A DNA stretch of 64,000 bases, taken from contig CADECP010000037.1 of the NCBI GenBank assembly GCA_902825875.1, forward strand, positions 1 to 64,000. The letters are read 5' to 3'. Shown in pieces: positions 38,524-48,076 of this stretch. The notes beneath the pieces are model-generated. The model had not been told where the DNA came from. It did no database searches and saw nothing but the letters and a program-made list of their open reading frames with translations. The position numbers were made by a program, and so were the translations under genes. Positions within the stretch are counted from its first letter, which is position 1. Every line of letters starts with the position of its first letter. This DNA is from an uncultured Acidobacteriota bacterium. Its GTDB lineage: Bacteria > Acidobacteriota > Blastocatellia > RBC074.

Positions 38524-39341
38524 ATCAAACTCCTTTGTAACTCGATCTCAAATTCATCTGCATGTGCTGCAACTGCCAGCAAATGCTCACGAATCTCGGA
38601 ATAATGAGCCAGCCAGTCATAAGGCAAAAGCGACGCCCAACCATCCAACGTTTCACTCCGCAGGATTTTTAGTCTTTCAATAAGCGGCTGCCAATCAGGT
38701 GCCTTGTTTTTCAATGCGGAATAGAAAAGATGACGACAACCTATCCCAGTTTGAGACACCAGCCACGCATCAACCTTCCCTATTGAAAACAGGAAGCTGA
38801 AGCACATTTCAAAATCGAAAGCCAAATAACTCCTCCCGCGAGTTGATGCACAATTTGGCTTTTCAGGTCTTCGATCCGGGTTTTGTGTCAACAAATCAAA
38901 TCCAAATATCAAAGTTGCCCTGGAAAATTCTTCTGGAGATTGTGAGGCACCAGGAATAACGGCCCTTGCGCCACCGCTTATAAACTCGCACCCAGCCCCT
39001 AAGCCAGGTTGCAAGTTGATGCCACATTTTTGGACATATGGCTGTACAGCGTCAACAAACTCCTGGCTCAGGTTAACCAATGCTGGTTGTGGAGTAGCAA
39101 TGCCGAATTCACGAGCCAGCAAGTTTCCAATTACTTCGCATAATAGGCTGGTTGTGGTAACACTTGGGTTGCCCGGCGTCTTAACAACCATGAGGCGGCG
39201 GTTTGTCGCATTAACTTCCAGCTCGGCTATTTCTTCAGATCTGGCAGAAGAAGGAAGATATTCGCATTCGATTATCAGCGGCTTGGTACGCCCGTTATCC
39301 ATGATTTTTTCGTAGCGAACAGCTTCCCAAGTTTGCAGCAT
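38520..39341 (-). CDS. HipA-like Ser/Thr kinase domain protein
   Basis: This 273-residue protein matches the compact HipA_2-type kinase. Candidate active residues are the ATP lysine K54 in MVVKTPG, the catalytic-loop aspartate D156 and N163 in NPDRRPEKPN, and a DFG-like D176 in AFDFEMCF. The HipA N-terminal subdomain and HipB partner are absent. AAGGAG precedes the start at 39341. It is first in a two-gene unit with DUF3037. HipA kinases phosphorylate translation factors such as Glu-tRNA synthetase; whether this one acts similarly is unknown. Lower GC suggests transfer. Confidence 0.82.
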   Translation of the reverse strand: MLQTWEAVRYEKIMDNGRTKPLIIECEYLPSSARSEEIAELEVNATNRRLMVVKTPGNPSVTTTSLLCEVIGNLLAREFGIATPQPALVNLSQEFVDAVQPYVQKCGINLQPGLGAGCEFISGGARAVIPGASQSPEEFSRATLIFGFDLLTQNPDRRPEKPNCASTRGRSYLAFDFEMCFSFLFSIGKVDAWLVSQTGIGCRHLFYSALKNKAPDWQPLIERLKILRSETLDGWASLLPYDWLAHYSEIREHLLAVAAHADEFEIELQRSLI

Positions 39342-39401
39342 TCACCATCTCCTTACTATTTTTACGGGCTAAACGAACTATGCCGTTCTTTACTCCCACA
39401 C

Positions 39402-40727
39402 TCACTTCTTGCTGATGCGATAAAGCCTGGTTGCTGTGCGGATAATCAAACTGCCTTTGGCAATCGCAGGCGTAGCCATGCACATTTCATCCAACGAGTT
39501 TTTGCCGATCAGTTTGTATTCGCTGCCTGCCTGAATGACGAAGGTGTCGCCGTCTTCGCTCAAGGCAAAAATCTTTCCGTTGTACGCCCACGGCGAAGAG
39601 GTGAATGCTCCCGCCGCCGGATCAATGCGTTGTTTGCCGTAAACCTCTTTTCCAGTTTTGGCGTCGTGCGCGGTGAAAAAGCCGCGATCAAACAGCGTGT
39701 AATACAAATCGCCGTAGACAATCGGCGAAGGGTTGTACGGCCCGGCCTGGCGTTGATACCAGGCAATAAACTGATTGCTGGTTTCACCGGATTTCAGAGA
39801 AATGTCGCCCGAAGCTCCGGGTTTGATGGCGTAAACAGGGCGATGTTGATCGCCGACGTAACCCGAAGCGATGTACAACAAACCAAATTTTGAAAACGGA
39901 ACCGGAATGGCAATGGACGACATGCCTTTGAATTCCCACAAAGTTTTGCCATCCAGATCGTACGAACGAACGGCTTTTGTGCCGGGAATCACCAACTCGA
40001 CGCGCTGGCCGTTTTCCCAAATGTATGGCGTAGCCCAATTCGTACCGATTTCGCGGTCAACTTTCCAAAGCTGTTTGCCGGACTTTTTGTCGTAAGCGAC
40101 CAAATACGATTGCTCGTCGTTATCAACGACGATGAACAATTTATCTTTGTACACCACAGGCGAAGCCGCCGTGCCCCAGCCGAAGCGAGTCTTTTTCGCG
40201 TCGAATGCCTGTTTCCACAGCAACTTCCCTTTCAAGTCAAAGACGAACAAACCCACATTGCCAAAGTAAGCGTAAATTCGTTCGCCGTCAGTGACAGGCG
40301 TTTCCGAAGCGTAGCTGTTTTTCAGATGCCGCGAAAATGCCGGTATGCCTTTGTGAACTTCGCGTTCCCACATAACTTTTCCGGTTTGGAAATTGACGGC
40401 ATAAACCATCCAGCGATGTTCGGCTGGCGGAATCGGACGTTCGCCGCCGAAATACAAGCCTTTCTTCGGCGGTTCGGTATCGCCCGAATTGATGACCGAA
40501 GTCAGAAAGACCTGATTGCCCCAGACAATCGGCGAAGACCAACCGATGCCGGGAATCTCGGTTTTCCAGGCGACGTTTTCCGTCGCGCTCCACTTTTCAG
40601 GAAGAGTCGGGTCTTCGGCTACGCCCAAGGATTGCGCTCCACGAAATTGCGGCCAGTGGGTTTGAGCGACAGCCACAACTGACGCAGCGCAGAACAACGT
40701 CAAACTCAGCAGACAGCGAACCATCAT
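39402..40727 (-). CDS. PQQ-like beta-propeller exported protein
   Basis: This 441-residue protein has a signal peptide (LLSLTLFCAASVVAVAQ) and repeated blade motifs such as SSPIVWGNQVFL, GKVMWEREV, ASPVVYKDKLF, GKQLWKVDRE, SPIVYGDLYYTL and ATPAIAKGSLI. They form an eight-bladed propeller of the PQQ-dehydrogenase/BamB type. It has no evident PQQ-binding or catalytic ring residues, so it is probably a structural or binding protein. The ATG at 40727 is chosen over a GTG at 40739 because GTGAGG lies just upstream. It follows gpmA by 15 bases. Confidence 0.88.
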   Translation of the reverse strand: MMVRCLLSLTLFCAASVVAVAQTHWPQFRGAQSLGVAEDPTLPEKWSATENVAWKTEIPGIGWSSPIVWGNQVFLTSVINSGDTEPPKKGLYFGGERPIPPAEHRWMVYAVNFQTGKVMWEREVHKGIPAFSRHLKNSYASETPVTDGERIYAYFGNVGLFVFDLKGKLLWKQAFDAKKTRFGWGTAASPVVYKDKLFIVVDNDEQSYLVAYDKKSGKQLWKVDREIGTNWATPYIWENGQRVELVIPGTKAVRSYDLDGKTLWEFKGMSSIAIPVPFSKFGLLYIASGYVGDQHRPVYAIKPGASGDISLKSGETSNQFIAWYQRQAGPYNPSPIVYGDLYYTLFDRGFFTAHDAKTGKEVYGKQRIDPAAGAFTSSPWAYNGKIFALSEDGDTFVIQAGSEYKLIGKNSLDEMCMATPAIAKGSLIIRTATRLYRISKK

Positions 40728-40742
40728 TGGGAACCTCACTTG

Positions 40743-41489
40743 TTATTTTGCTTTGCCTTGATTGGCGACGGCTTCGGCGGCTTTGGCAATCGCGTCGGCG
40801 TCGCCCAGATAATAATGCTTGATCGGTTTCAGGTTTTCGTCGAGTTCGTAAACCAGAGGAATGCCGGTTGGGATGTTCAGATTGATGATGTCTTCTTCGG
40901 ACATATCGTCCAGATACTTGACCAACGCGCGCAAACTGTTGCCGTGCGCGGCGACAATCACGCGCTTGCCAGCTTTGACCGCCGGAGCAATCTGTTCGTG
41001 CCAGTGCGGCAACATACGCGCCACTGTGTCTTTCAAACATTCGGTCAACGGCAATTCGGCTTCGGTCAGATTGGCGTAACGCGGATCGTTGCCGGGATAA
41101 CGTTCGTCGGTCTTTTCCAAAACCGGCGGAGGAATGTCGTAACTGCGTCGCCAGATTTTGACTTGATCGTCGCCGAATTTGGCGGCGGTTTCGGCTTTGT
41201 TCAAACCTTGCAGCGCGCCGTAATGGCGTTCGTTCAACCGCCACGAATGGTGAACCGGAATCCACATCAAATCCAATCCGTCCAACACCGACCACAACGT
41301 GCGAATCGCGCGTTTCAACACCGAAGTAAACGCCACATCAAACGTGAAGCCTTCGGCTTTTAACACCTGCCCGGCAGCTTTGGCTTCTTCGCGGCCTTTG
41401 TCAGACAGATCAACATCCGTCCAGCCGGTGAAGCGGTTTTCCTTGTTCCAGGTGCTTTCGCCGTGGCGAATCAAAACCAATTTGTACAT
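40743..41489 (-). CDS. gpmA: 2,3-bisphosphoglycerate-dependent phosphoglycerate mutase
   Basis: This 248-residue glycolytic enzyme interconverts 3- and 2-phosphoglycerate. The phosphohistidine motif LIRHGEST begins near residue 6, followed by [25 protein letters not shown], the substrate loop and the second histidine in [15 protein letters not shown]. Length fits the dPGM family. The start at 41489 follows GGAGAG; the longer frame is not needed. It lies between a coiled-coil protein and the propeller gene. Confidence 0.96.
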   Translation of the reverse strand: MYKLVLIRHGESTWNKENRFTGWTDVDLSDKGREEAKAAGQVLKAEGFTFDVAFTSVLKRAIRTLWSVLDGLDLMWIPVHHSWRLNERHYGALQGLNKAETAAKFGDDQVKIWRRSYDIPPPVLEKTDERYPGNDPRYANLTEAELPLTECLKDTVARMLPHWHEQIAPAVKAGKRVIVAAHGNSLRALVKYLDDMSEEDIINLNIPTGIPLVYELDENLKPIKHYYLGDADAIAKAAEAVANQGKAK

Positions 41490-41559
41490 CGAAAAAATTC
41501 TCTCCAAGTAAAGGTTGTGTCCAGTCGCAACGAGCAGTTTCGACCGGACATTCATTGAT

Positions 41560-41961
41560 TCAGGCTGCTTCTCGTTTTTCCATCAGTTCTTCAAGCTTAA
41601 AAATGCGATTGCCGTAATCATCCCACTCAGCTTTGGCCTCGAACAAAACGGTGTTTTGCGCTCGCACAAGGCGAGCGACTTTTTTGGCATCCTCGCTGAC
41701 AACAGCCAGTTGTTCTTCCATCTTGTTGAAATGTGTGCCTACCTGATCGAATTTCTCACGCATTTCAAAACGAGTGTCGGCGATCTCTTTGTGAATCTTG
41801 CCAAGCAATGGTTGGGTGTCGCGTGAACGATCTTCAATAAACTCATCAACTTTCGTTCGCCAAACTTTCATATCTGCCAACTCAGATTTCACATTAGCCA
41901 AGTCGGCAAGAATCAGATTTAGCTTTTCGCTGTCGGTCAAATCTTTAGTGATTTCTCCCAT
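41560..41961 (-). CDS. Coiled-coil protein, 133 aa
   Basis: This is a highly charged helical protein with heptad periodicity through most of its length, for example [18 protein letters not shown] and [20 protein letters not shown]. It has no signal peptide or membrane span. A similar length and pattern occurs in many uncharacterised small coiled-coil proteins. AGGAGCG lies before the ATG. It is 24 bases after lipA in the same direction. Function unknown. Confidence 0.8.
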   Translation of the reverse strand: MGEITKDLTDSEKLNLILADLANVKSELADMKVWRTKVDEFIEDRSRDTQPLLGKIHKEIADTRFEMREKFDQVGTHFNKMEEQLAVVSEDAKKVARLVRAQNTVLFEAKAEWDDYGNRIFKLEELMEKREAA

Positions 41962-41985
41962 TTGCGCTCCTTGGATAAAAACCAG

Positions 41986-42954
41986 TTACAGAGAATTGAG
42001 CACAGGCAATTCCCGATGACTGTTAGCAATGATAGGCGAAGTCGCAAACAACTGCTCGCTAAGTTTGTGAGCGTTTTCCGGTTTGTGTTCGTGCGCGTGA
42101 TAGCTGGACCTGACCAGTGGGCCGGATTCGACATAACGAAATCCCATTTCCAAACCTATGCGTTTGAATTCGGCGAACTCGGCGGGCGTATAAAACTTTT
42201 CAACCGGCAAGCGGCGTTCGCTGGGTTGCAGGTATTGGCCAATGGTCAGAATGTCGCAATCCGCCGCGCGCAGGTCGCGCATGGTTTCGATGATTTCTTC
42301 GGTCGTTTCGCCCAGTCCAACCATGATTCCTGATTTGGTCAGCATCGTAGGCAAAACGTGGTTGCGGTAATCGGCGGCGCGGTGCAGCAAAGTCATAGTC
42401 CATTCGGCATATTGCGCGTGCGGACGGACCCGGCGATACAAACGCGGAACGGTTTCGGTGTTGTGATTTAACACGTCCGGCTGAGCCTCCAGCACGACCT
42501 GCAAAGCCTCGGCATTGCCTTCGAAGTCAGGAATCAGGACTTCGATTTTGCAATCGGGATTCACGGCGCGAACGGCCTGAATTGTCGCCGCCCAATGTTC
42601 GGCTCCGCCGTCGGATTTGTCGTCGCGGTTGACGCCTGTGATGACGGCGTGTTGCAGGTTCAATTTTTTGACGGCTTCGGCGACGTGCATAGGTTCGCCA
42701 ACGTCCAGAGGTTTCGGTTCGCCTTTGCTGACGGCGCAAAATCCGCAACGCCGAGTGCAAACGTCACCGGCAATCATGAAAGTCGCCGTGCGATTCGACC
42801 AGCATTCATAAATGTTCGGACAGCGAGCTTCCTGGCAAACCGTGTTCAGGTTCAGATCGCTCATCATCCGGCGGACTTCCAGAAAGTCTTCGCCCATGTT
42901 GAGTTTGATCTTCAACCATTCCGGTTTTGGCAATTTGTCCTTCAAACTTCTCAT
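41986..42954 (-). CDS. lipA: Lipoyl synthase
   Basis: LipA inserts two sulphurs into octanoyl groups on E2 lipoyl domains. The 322-residue radical-SAM enzyme has the auxiliary-cluster motif CQEARCPNIYEC, the radical-SAM motif CTRRCGFC, and the C-terminal RSSYHAHE block with the serine ligand. It is just upstream of a coiled-coil gene and just downstream of the symporter. With lipB, E2 and lpd nearby, it belongs to a lipoylation and dehydrogenase region. The ATG at 42954 is preferred over a TTG at 42960. Confidence 0.96.
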   Translation of the reverse strand: MRSLKDKLPKPEWLKIKLNMGEDFLEVRRMMSDLNLNTVCQEARCPNIYECWSNRTATFMIAGDVCTRRCGFCAVSKGEPKPLDVGEPMHVAEAVKKLNLQHAVITGVNRDDKSDGGAEHWAATIQAVRAVNPDCKIEVLIPDFEGNAEALQVVLEAQPDVLNHNTETVPRLYRRVRPHAQYAEWTMTLLHRAADYRNHVLPTMLTKSGIMVGLGETTEEIIETMRDLRAADCDILTIGQYLQPSERRLPVEKFYTPAEFAEFKRIGLEMGFRYVESGPLVRSSYHAHEHKPENAHKLSEQLFATSPIIANSHRELPVLNSL

Positions 42955-42967
42955 AAACAATATACGG

Positions 42968-44338
42968 TTACTCGGCGCTTGCTTGCGCGCCCGCTTTCAA
43001 TCTGGTTGCTTCGGAACGTGCGATGAAACAGGCGGCGGTCAAATCTCCCGTGACGTTCGGCACTGTGCGCGACATATCCAGAATGCGGTCAATCCCCAAA
43101 ATGATAGCGATGCCGCCGGGCGGAACCCCAACAGTGTCCAGCACAATCATCAACAGCGGAATCGAACCGCCGGGAACGCCCGCCGTGCCGACCGCCATCA
43201 AAACAGACAAAATAACGACAATCAACTGTTCGGTCATTCCAAGTTGAACGCCGAAAACCTGCGCCAGAAACACGCAGGTGACGCCTTCAAACAGCGCCGT
43301 GCCGTTCATGTTCATGGTCGCGCCGAGTGGCAAAACGAAACCGGCTATCTGCGGCGGCACGCCTAATTCTTCTTCAGCGGTTTTGATCGAAGTCGGCAGC
43401 GTGGCGTTCGACGAACTTGTTGAAAACGCAGTAACCATGACCGGCGTGACTTTGCGGAAAAAAGCCACAGGATTCAAATTGGCAAAAATCTTTATCAACA
43501 CCGGATAAACGACAAATTGGTGAATCAACAATCCGGCAATGACACAGGCCGCGTACCACAACAAACTTTGCAATACGCTCCAACCGAACCGCGCCGTCGT
43601 GCTGAAAATCAGAGCCGCCACGGCGAACGGAGCTATCTGCATGGCCATTCCGACAATTTTGATGATGGTTTCGCCCAAACCTTCCAGAACCTTTTGAACC
43701 GGTTCGGACTTGTCGCGCGGAATCAGCGTCAGCGCGATGCCGAAAATCAACGCAAAGAAAATCACCGCCAGCATGTCGGTTTTGGCTGCGGCGTCAATCG
43801 GATTGCGCGGGACTATGTTCACGAAAGTGTTGATGCCGAATCCCTGATCGGATTTCGCCTGCGCGCCTTTTTGTTCGGCTTCCTTGCCGAAAGTTTCCAT
43901 CAATCTGGCTTGTACTTCCGGCGAAAATCCAACGCCGGGTTTGATGACATTGACCAAAGTCAAACCGATGGCCACAGCCAACACAGTGACCAGAATAAAA
44001 TAGGCGAAGGTTTTGAACCCGATTCTTCCCAGTTTTTTCAGATCGCCAAGCTGGGCCACACCGACCGACAGCGAAGCGAAAACCAGCGGCACAACGACCA
44101 TAAACAACATGCGAAGAAAAATCTGGCCGACAGGATCGGTGATGTATTTGGCCACCCACATCACTTTTGCGTTCGCGCCCGGATTGGAAGCGGTCAGAAA
44201 ATTCGACCCAATGCCGAAAATCGCCCCGACGGCCAATCCAATCAAAATCTTGGTGTGCAAAGCCAGGCCGTCTTTGTCACTGGTGGTTTCGTCGCCCCGA
44301 TCAATCGGCGCGCCTACGGTTTCGTCGTTGGGAGTCAT
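42968..44338 (-). CDS. Dicarboxylate/amino acid:cation symporter (DAACS)
   Basis: This 456-residue membrane transporter belongs to the GltP/DctA family. It shows the serine-rich hairpin STSSSNATLPTS, the substrate segment LPLGATMNMNGTALFEGV and the C-terminal IDRILDMSRTVPNVTGD. It imports glutamate, aspartate or C4-dicarboxylates with protons or sodium. AGGAG lies 12 bases before the ATG at 44338. It stands between lipB and lipA in the same direction, an unusual position that may supply 2-oxoacid cycle intermediates. Confidence 0.93.
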   Translation of the reverse strand: MTPNDETVGAPIDRGDETTSDKDGLALHTKILIGLAVGAIFGIGSNFLTASNPGANAKVMWVAKYITDPVGQIFLRMLFMVVVPLVFASLSVGVAQLGDLKKLGRIGFKTFAYFILVTVLAVAIGLTLVNVIKPGVGFSPEVQARLMETFGKEAEQKGAQAKSDQGFGINTFVNIVPRNPIDAAAKTDMLAVIFFALIFGIALTLIPRDKSEPVQKVLEGLGETIIKIVGMAMQIAPFAVAALIFSTTARFGWSVLQSLLWYAACVIAGLLIHQFVVYPVLIKIFANLNPVAFFRKVTPVMVTAFSTSSSNATLPTSIKTAEEELGVPPQIAGFVLPLGATMNMNGTALFEGVTCVFLAQVFGVQLGMTEQLIVVILSVLMAVGTAGVPGGSIPLLMIVLDTVGVPPGGIAIILGIDRILDMSRTVPNVTGDLTAACFIARSEATRLKAGAQASAE

Positions 44339-44360
44339 AAATGGTGAGTTCTCCTGATTT

Positions 44361-45038
44361 TCAGATTGCGAAGATTTCGGTTTGTCGCATTTGTCGTTCA
44401 AAGACTTCGCCGAAATGGCGCTCGGCTGATTTTACAACCTCGCTCATTTCGACCGGGCGATCCAAAAGCTTTTCCAGGGAAATGACGCCGTGCCCGTTTT
44501 CAGGTTTGATTCCGCACGGCACGATCAAACGAAAGTAATTCAAATCGGTGGCGACGTTCAGCGCGAATCCATGCATCGTCACCCAACGAGAAATGCGAAT
44601 GCCAATTGCCGCTAATTTTTCGTTGCCAACCCAAACGCCGACGAACTCTCCGCCGCGCGGTTCAGCCGTGACGCCGAAATCGCCTGCTGTGCGGATCAAT
44701 ACTTCCTGCAAATCGCGCACGTATCGGCGAATGTCCTGGCGACCCGGCATTAGTTTGATGATCGGATATCCAACCAACTGCCCAGGTCCGTGAAAAGTCA
44801 CATCTCCACCACGCCCGGTTTCGTGAAGCTCGACACCAAACTGGGTGCGCGTTGTTTCGTCAACCAGAATGTTTGCCCGGTCAGCCGCTCGCCCCAGCGT
44901 GATGACGTGCGGATGTTCGAGCAGTAAAAACGTGTCGGGAATTTCGTCGGCTTTTCGTTTCTCGACCAACTGCTTTTGCAGTTCGTGCGCCTCGCCGTAA
45001 GGCGTCAAGCCGAGATAGCGCGATTGACAAACTTCCAT
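44361..45038 (-). CDS. lipB: Octanoyltransferase
   Basis: LipB moves octanoate from acyl carrier protein to E2 lysines. The protein shows FLLLEHPHVITLGR, ETGRGGDVTFHGPGQLVGYP, the lysine in GNEKLAAIGIRI and the catalytic cysteine in IVPCGI. A start at 45038 gives 225 residues; an ATG at 45047 is also open. It is 22 bases from the symporter gene and linked functionally to lipA two genes downstream. Confidence 0.95.
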   Translation of the reverse strand: MEVCQSRYLGLTPYGEAHELQKQLVEKRKADEIPDTFLLLEHPHVITLGRAADRANILVDETTRTQFGVELHETGRGGDVTFHGPGQLVGYPIIKLMPGRQDIRRYVRDLQEVLIRTAGDFGVTAEPRGGEFVGVWVGNEKLAAIGIRISRWVTMHGFALNVATDLNYFRLIVPCGIKPENGHGVISLEKLLDRPVEMSEVVKSAERHFGEVFERQMRQTEIFAI

Positions 45039-45048
45039 AACAAACATT

Positions 45049-45116
45049 CCCGCGAATCACGCGGATTACGCAAATCACCGCCAGGTTGAATTCGCGCCAT
45101 TCGCGTAATTCGCGGG
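45049..45116. repeat. Mirrored intergenic element, ACGCGAATT-type
   Basis: Arms 45049-45072 and 45092-45116 are inverted copies (CCCGCGAATCACGCGGAT against ATTCGCGTAATTCGCGGG) with a few mismatches. They lie between the E2 gene and lipB and consist of ACGCGAATT-like units. Confidence 0.65.
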
Positions 45117-45122
45117 CAGGTT

Positions 45123-46469
45123 TTACAACAATGCTGAAAAGTCAGTCGTTTCAATCGTCTTTTTGATGTGAGCCAGGAATTGATCGCCGACGGCTCCATC
45201 AATGATGCGATGATCGAACGACAGGCTCATCACTCCTATGTGGCGAATGGCGATGGCGTCTCCGTCGGGAGTCTCAATCACCCACGGTTTTTTGTGGATG
45301 CCGCCCATTCCCAAAATTGCCACTTGAGGCTGGTTGATGATCGGCGTTGCCGTGTAACCGCCGTACAAACCGAAATTGGTGATCGAAAACGTTCCGCCGG
45401 AAATTTCGTCCGGTTTCAGTTGCTTGGCGCGCGCGCGGGTCGCCAAATCCTGCGAAGCGCGAGCCAGCCCGGTAATGCTGAGCGCGTCGGCCTGTTTGAT
45501 AACCGGCACGATCAAGCCCCAATCCAGCGCAACGGCGATGCCAATGTTGTAATCGTGTTTGTAAACGATGTTGTCGCCTTCGACTGAAGAGTTGACGATT
45601 GGCAAAGCTTTCAGCGCGTCAATCGTCGCTTTAATGACGAAAGGCAGGAAGGTCAGCTTGGTTCCGTTTTGCGCTTCGAAGCTCTTTTTCACTCGATCAC
45701 GCAAGCGCGCGATGTTGGTGAAGTCCACTTCAAAGAAAGTGGTCACGTGAGCCGAAGTGCGACGGCTGGCCAGCATGTTTTCCGCAATGCGACGACGCAT
45801 GTTAGTCATCGGCTCGATGGTGATGCGGTCACCAGCGGCGAACACCGGAGCAGGCGGAGCAGCAATTGGAGCAGGCGGAGCAGCAACTGGCACTGGCGCG
45901 GCGGGTGTGATCGAAACTGCAACCGGAGCAGAAGTGCCTTTGCCGCGTTCAATGAAACCCAGGATGTCTTCTTTGGTCACGCGACCGCCGAGTCCTGTGC
46001 CGGGAACTTCTTCCAAATTGACGCCGTGTTCGCGCGCGATGTTGCGAACCAACGGCGAAGAACGAACCTTGCCGCCAGAGGCTTCTTCATTTGCAACAGG
46101 TACGGATGGCACAGCCGGAGCAACCGGAACGGGCGGAGCCGCAGGAGTTGGCGCAATGGGTTCAGGCGGTTTTGGAGCTTCGACAACTGGCGCAGGTGCG
46201 GCAGCAGCCGGAGCGGACGCGCCAGCTTCACCGGCTTCGCCCAACCGACCGATGACGGCGTTTACGCCGACGGTTTCGCCTTCTTTGCCAAGAATTTCCA
46301 ACAGCACGCCAGCGGCGGGCGATGGAACTTCGGCGTCCACTTTATCGGTCGAAATTTCCAGCAACGGTTCGTCGCGCTGGACGCTGTCCCCGACTTTTTT
46401 CAACCATTTAACAATCGTTCCTTCAGCAATTGATTCGCCCATTTGGGGCATCAAAACATCAGTAGCCAT
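45123..46469 (-). CDS. sucB: 2-oxoacid dehydrogenase E2 (succinyltransferase type)
   Basis: This 448-residue acyltransferase has a lipoyl domain (lysine in EISTDKVDAE near residue 44), an Ala/Pro-rich linker, a peripheral subunit-binding domain (VRNIAREHGVNLEEV), a second Ala/Pro linker, and the catalytic domain with SFDHRIIDG. It carries acyl groups to CoA in a 2-oxoglutarate or related dehydrogenase complex. The E1 gene is not in the window, so the substrate class is uncertain. AGGAGAG precedes the ATG, and the gene is preceded by lpd with a 98-base gap. Confidence 0.9.
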   Translation of the reverse strand: MATDVLMPQMGESIAEGTIVKWLKKVGDSVQRDEPLLEISTDKVDAEVPSPAAGVLLEILGKEGETVGVNAVIGRLGEAGEAGASAPAAAAPAPVVEAPKPPEPIAPTPAAPPVPVAPAVPSVPVANEEASGGKVRSSPLVRNIAREHGVNLEEVPGTGLGGRVTKEDILGFIERGKGTSAPVAVSITPAAPVPVAAPPAPIAAPPAPVFAAGDRITIEPMTNMRRRIAENMLASRRTSAHVTTFFEVDFTNIARLRDRVKKSFEAQNGTKLTFLPFVIKATIDALKALPIVNSSVEGDNIVYKHDYNIGIAVALDWGLIVPVIKQADALSITGLARASQDLATRARAKQLKPDEISGGTFSITNFGLYGGYTATPIINQPQVAILGMGGIHKKPWVIETPDGDAIAIRHIGVMSLSFDHRIIDGAVGDQFLAHIKKTIETTDFSALL

Positions 46470-46567
46470 TCAATCTCTCCTGTTATTAACTTTCGATCGT
46501 TTGTGATCCGTTCTGTTTTCAGGCGAAATCGTCGCTGGGCAAAAACAGCCGGATCGCTTTCATTGTT

Positions 46568-47977
46568 TCAAATACTCGTTGCCATTCCGTGAACGGCTTC
46601 GGCGGCTTCCATCACGGCTTCGCTCAGCGTTGGGTGAGCGTGCATGATGTGGCCGAATTCTTCGGCGGTGGCTTCCAATCCCATCGCCACGCAGGCTTCG
46701 GCCAGCAAATCTGTGGCGTGCGGACCGATCATGTGAACGCCTAACACTTCGTCGTATTTGGCATCGGCGATGACTTTGATGAAGCCTTCGGTTTCGCCCA
46801 GGATCATCGCTTTGCCCAAGGCCGAAAACGGGAATTTGCCGACCTTGATGTCATAACCCTTTTCTTTGGCTTTGGCTTCGGTCAACCCGACGCTGCCGAT
46901 TTCCGGTTCGCAGTAAGTGCAGTTCGGAACCAGGTTGTAATTGATCGGACGCGGATTTCGCCCGGCAATGTGTTCGGCGGCCAGACAGCCTTCTTTTGAA
47001 GCAACGTGCGCCAGCCAGGGTGTTGGAATCACGTCGCCAATGGCATATACATTCGGTTCGGCGGTTCGCATGAATTCATCCACCTGAATGTATCCGCGAT
47101 CCACTTCGCACTTGGTGTTTTCCAGCCCCAAGCCATCGGTCACAGGTCGGCGACCAATCGCCACCAACAACGTGTCGGCGTTGATCGTTCCCGGTTTGCC
47201 GTCCGCGCCAGTGAAATTGATCGTCACATCGTTGGCGTTGACCGTGGCGGATTCAAATTTGGTGCTGGTCATCACCTTGATGCCGCGTTTGCGAAAGGCT
47301 TTTTGCAATTCGGCGGAAGTTTCGGCGTCTTCAATCGGAACCAGCCGATCTAGCAATTCGATGATCGTCACCTCCGAACCGAAGCGTTTGAAGACCGAAG
47401 CGAATTCGACGCCGACGGCTCCTGCGCCCAACACGACCAGCGATTTCGGCACGTGGTCAATGTCCAGCAATTCGTCGCTGGTGATGATACGCGGAGCCTG
47501 CACCGACATGCCCGGCAACAATCGCGGAGCCGAGCCGGTCGCCAGAATCACATTTTTCGTTGGAATTTCGGTAACTTTGCCGTCAGTGCCGGTGACCGTC
47601 ACGCGGCCTTTGCCTTCCAGTTTTCCCTGACCTTTGAAGACGGTGATTTTGTTCTTCTTCATCAGGAACTCTACGCCTTTGGACAGCTTGGTGACGATTT
47701 TGTTTTTGCGATCCATCACCTTGTTGAAATGCAGCTTCAGGCCGGTGACGCTGACGCCGAATTCTTCGGGATCGCTGATCAAATCGTACACTTGCGCCGA
47801 ATGCAGCAACTCTTTGGTCGGGATGCAACCGCGCAACAAACAGGTTCCGCCGAGCGATTTGTCTCGTTCAATGATCGCAGTTTTCAATCCCACCTGCGCC
47901 GCGCGAATGGCTGCGACATACCCACCTGGCCCGGCGCCGATGACGGTTACGTCAAATTTTTCCGGCTTTTCTGCCAT
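46568..47977 (-). CDS. lpd: Dihydrolipoyl dehydrogenase (E3)
   Basis: This 469-residue flavoprotein reoxidises lipoyl groups with NAD. Signs are the FAD fold VIGAGPGGYVAAIRAAQVG, the redox pair in GGTCLLRGCIPTK, the NAD fold VLGAGAVGVEFASVF and the base histidine in HAHPTLSEA. CLLRGC has Leu-Arg where Asn is more usual, but the spacing is normal. AAGGAG precedes the start at 47977. It is the first gene of the lpd-E2-lipB-symporter-lipA run. Confidence 0.96.
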   Translation of the reverse strand: MAEKPEKFDVTVIGAGPGGYVAAIRAAQVGLKTAIIERDKSLGGTCLLRGCIPTKELLHSAQVYDLISDPEEFGVSVTGLKLHFNKVMDRKNKIVTKLSKGVEFLMKKNKITVFKGQGKLEGKGRVTVTGTDGKVTEIPTKNVILATGSAPRLLPGMSVQAPRIITSDELLDIDHVPKSLVVLGAGAVGVEFASVFKRFGSEVTIIELLDRLVPIEDAETSAELQKAFRKRGIKVMTSTKFESATVNANDVTINFTGADGKPGTINADTLLVAIGRRPVTDGLGLENTKCEVDRGYIQVDEFMRTAEPNVYAIGDVIPTPWLAHVASKEGCLAAEHIAGRNPRPINYNLVPNCTYCEPEIGSVGLTEAKAKEKGYDIKVGKFPFSALGKAMILGETEGFIKVIADAKYDEVLGVHMIGPHATDLLAEACVAMGLEATAEEFGHIMHAHPTLSEAVMEAAEAVHGMATSI

Positions 47978-48007
47978 TGATCTCCTTGATCGAAAAGATG
48001 GAAAAAT

Positions 48008-48076
48008 CCGCGCCGAACACGAAGAGACACGATCAAGGCGGTAAAACCTCTTCGTGTCTCTTCGTGATCTTCGCGG
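48008..48076. repeat. Mirrored intergenic element, CACGAAGAG-type
   Basis: The left arm 48008-48032 contains ACACGAAGAGACACGA and the right arm 48049-48076 its near reverse complement, TCTTCGTGTCTCTTCGTG. They share outer CCGCG/CGCGG ends and lie upstream of lpd, in its leader or promoter region. Confidence 0.7.
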
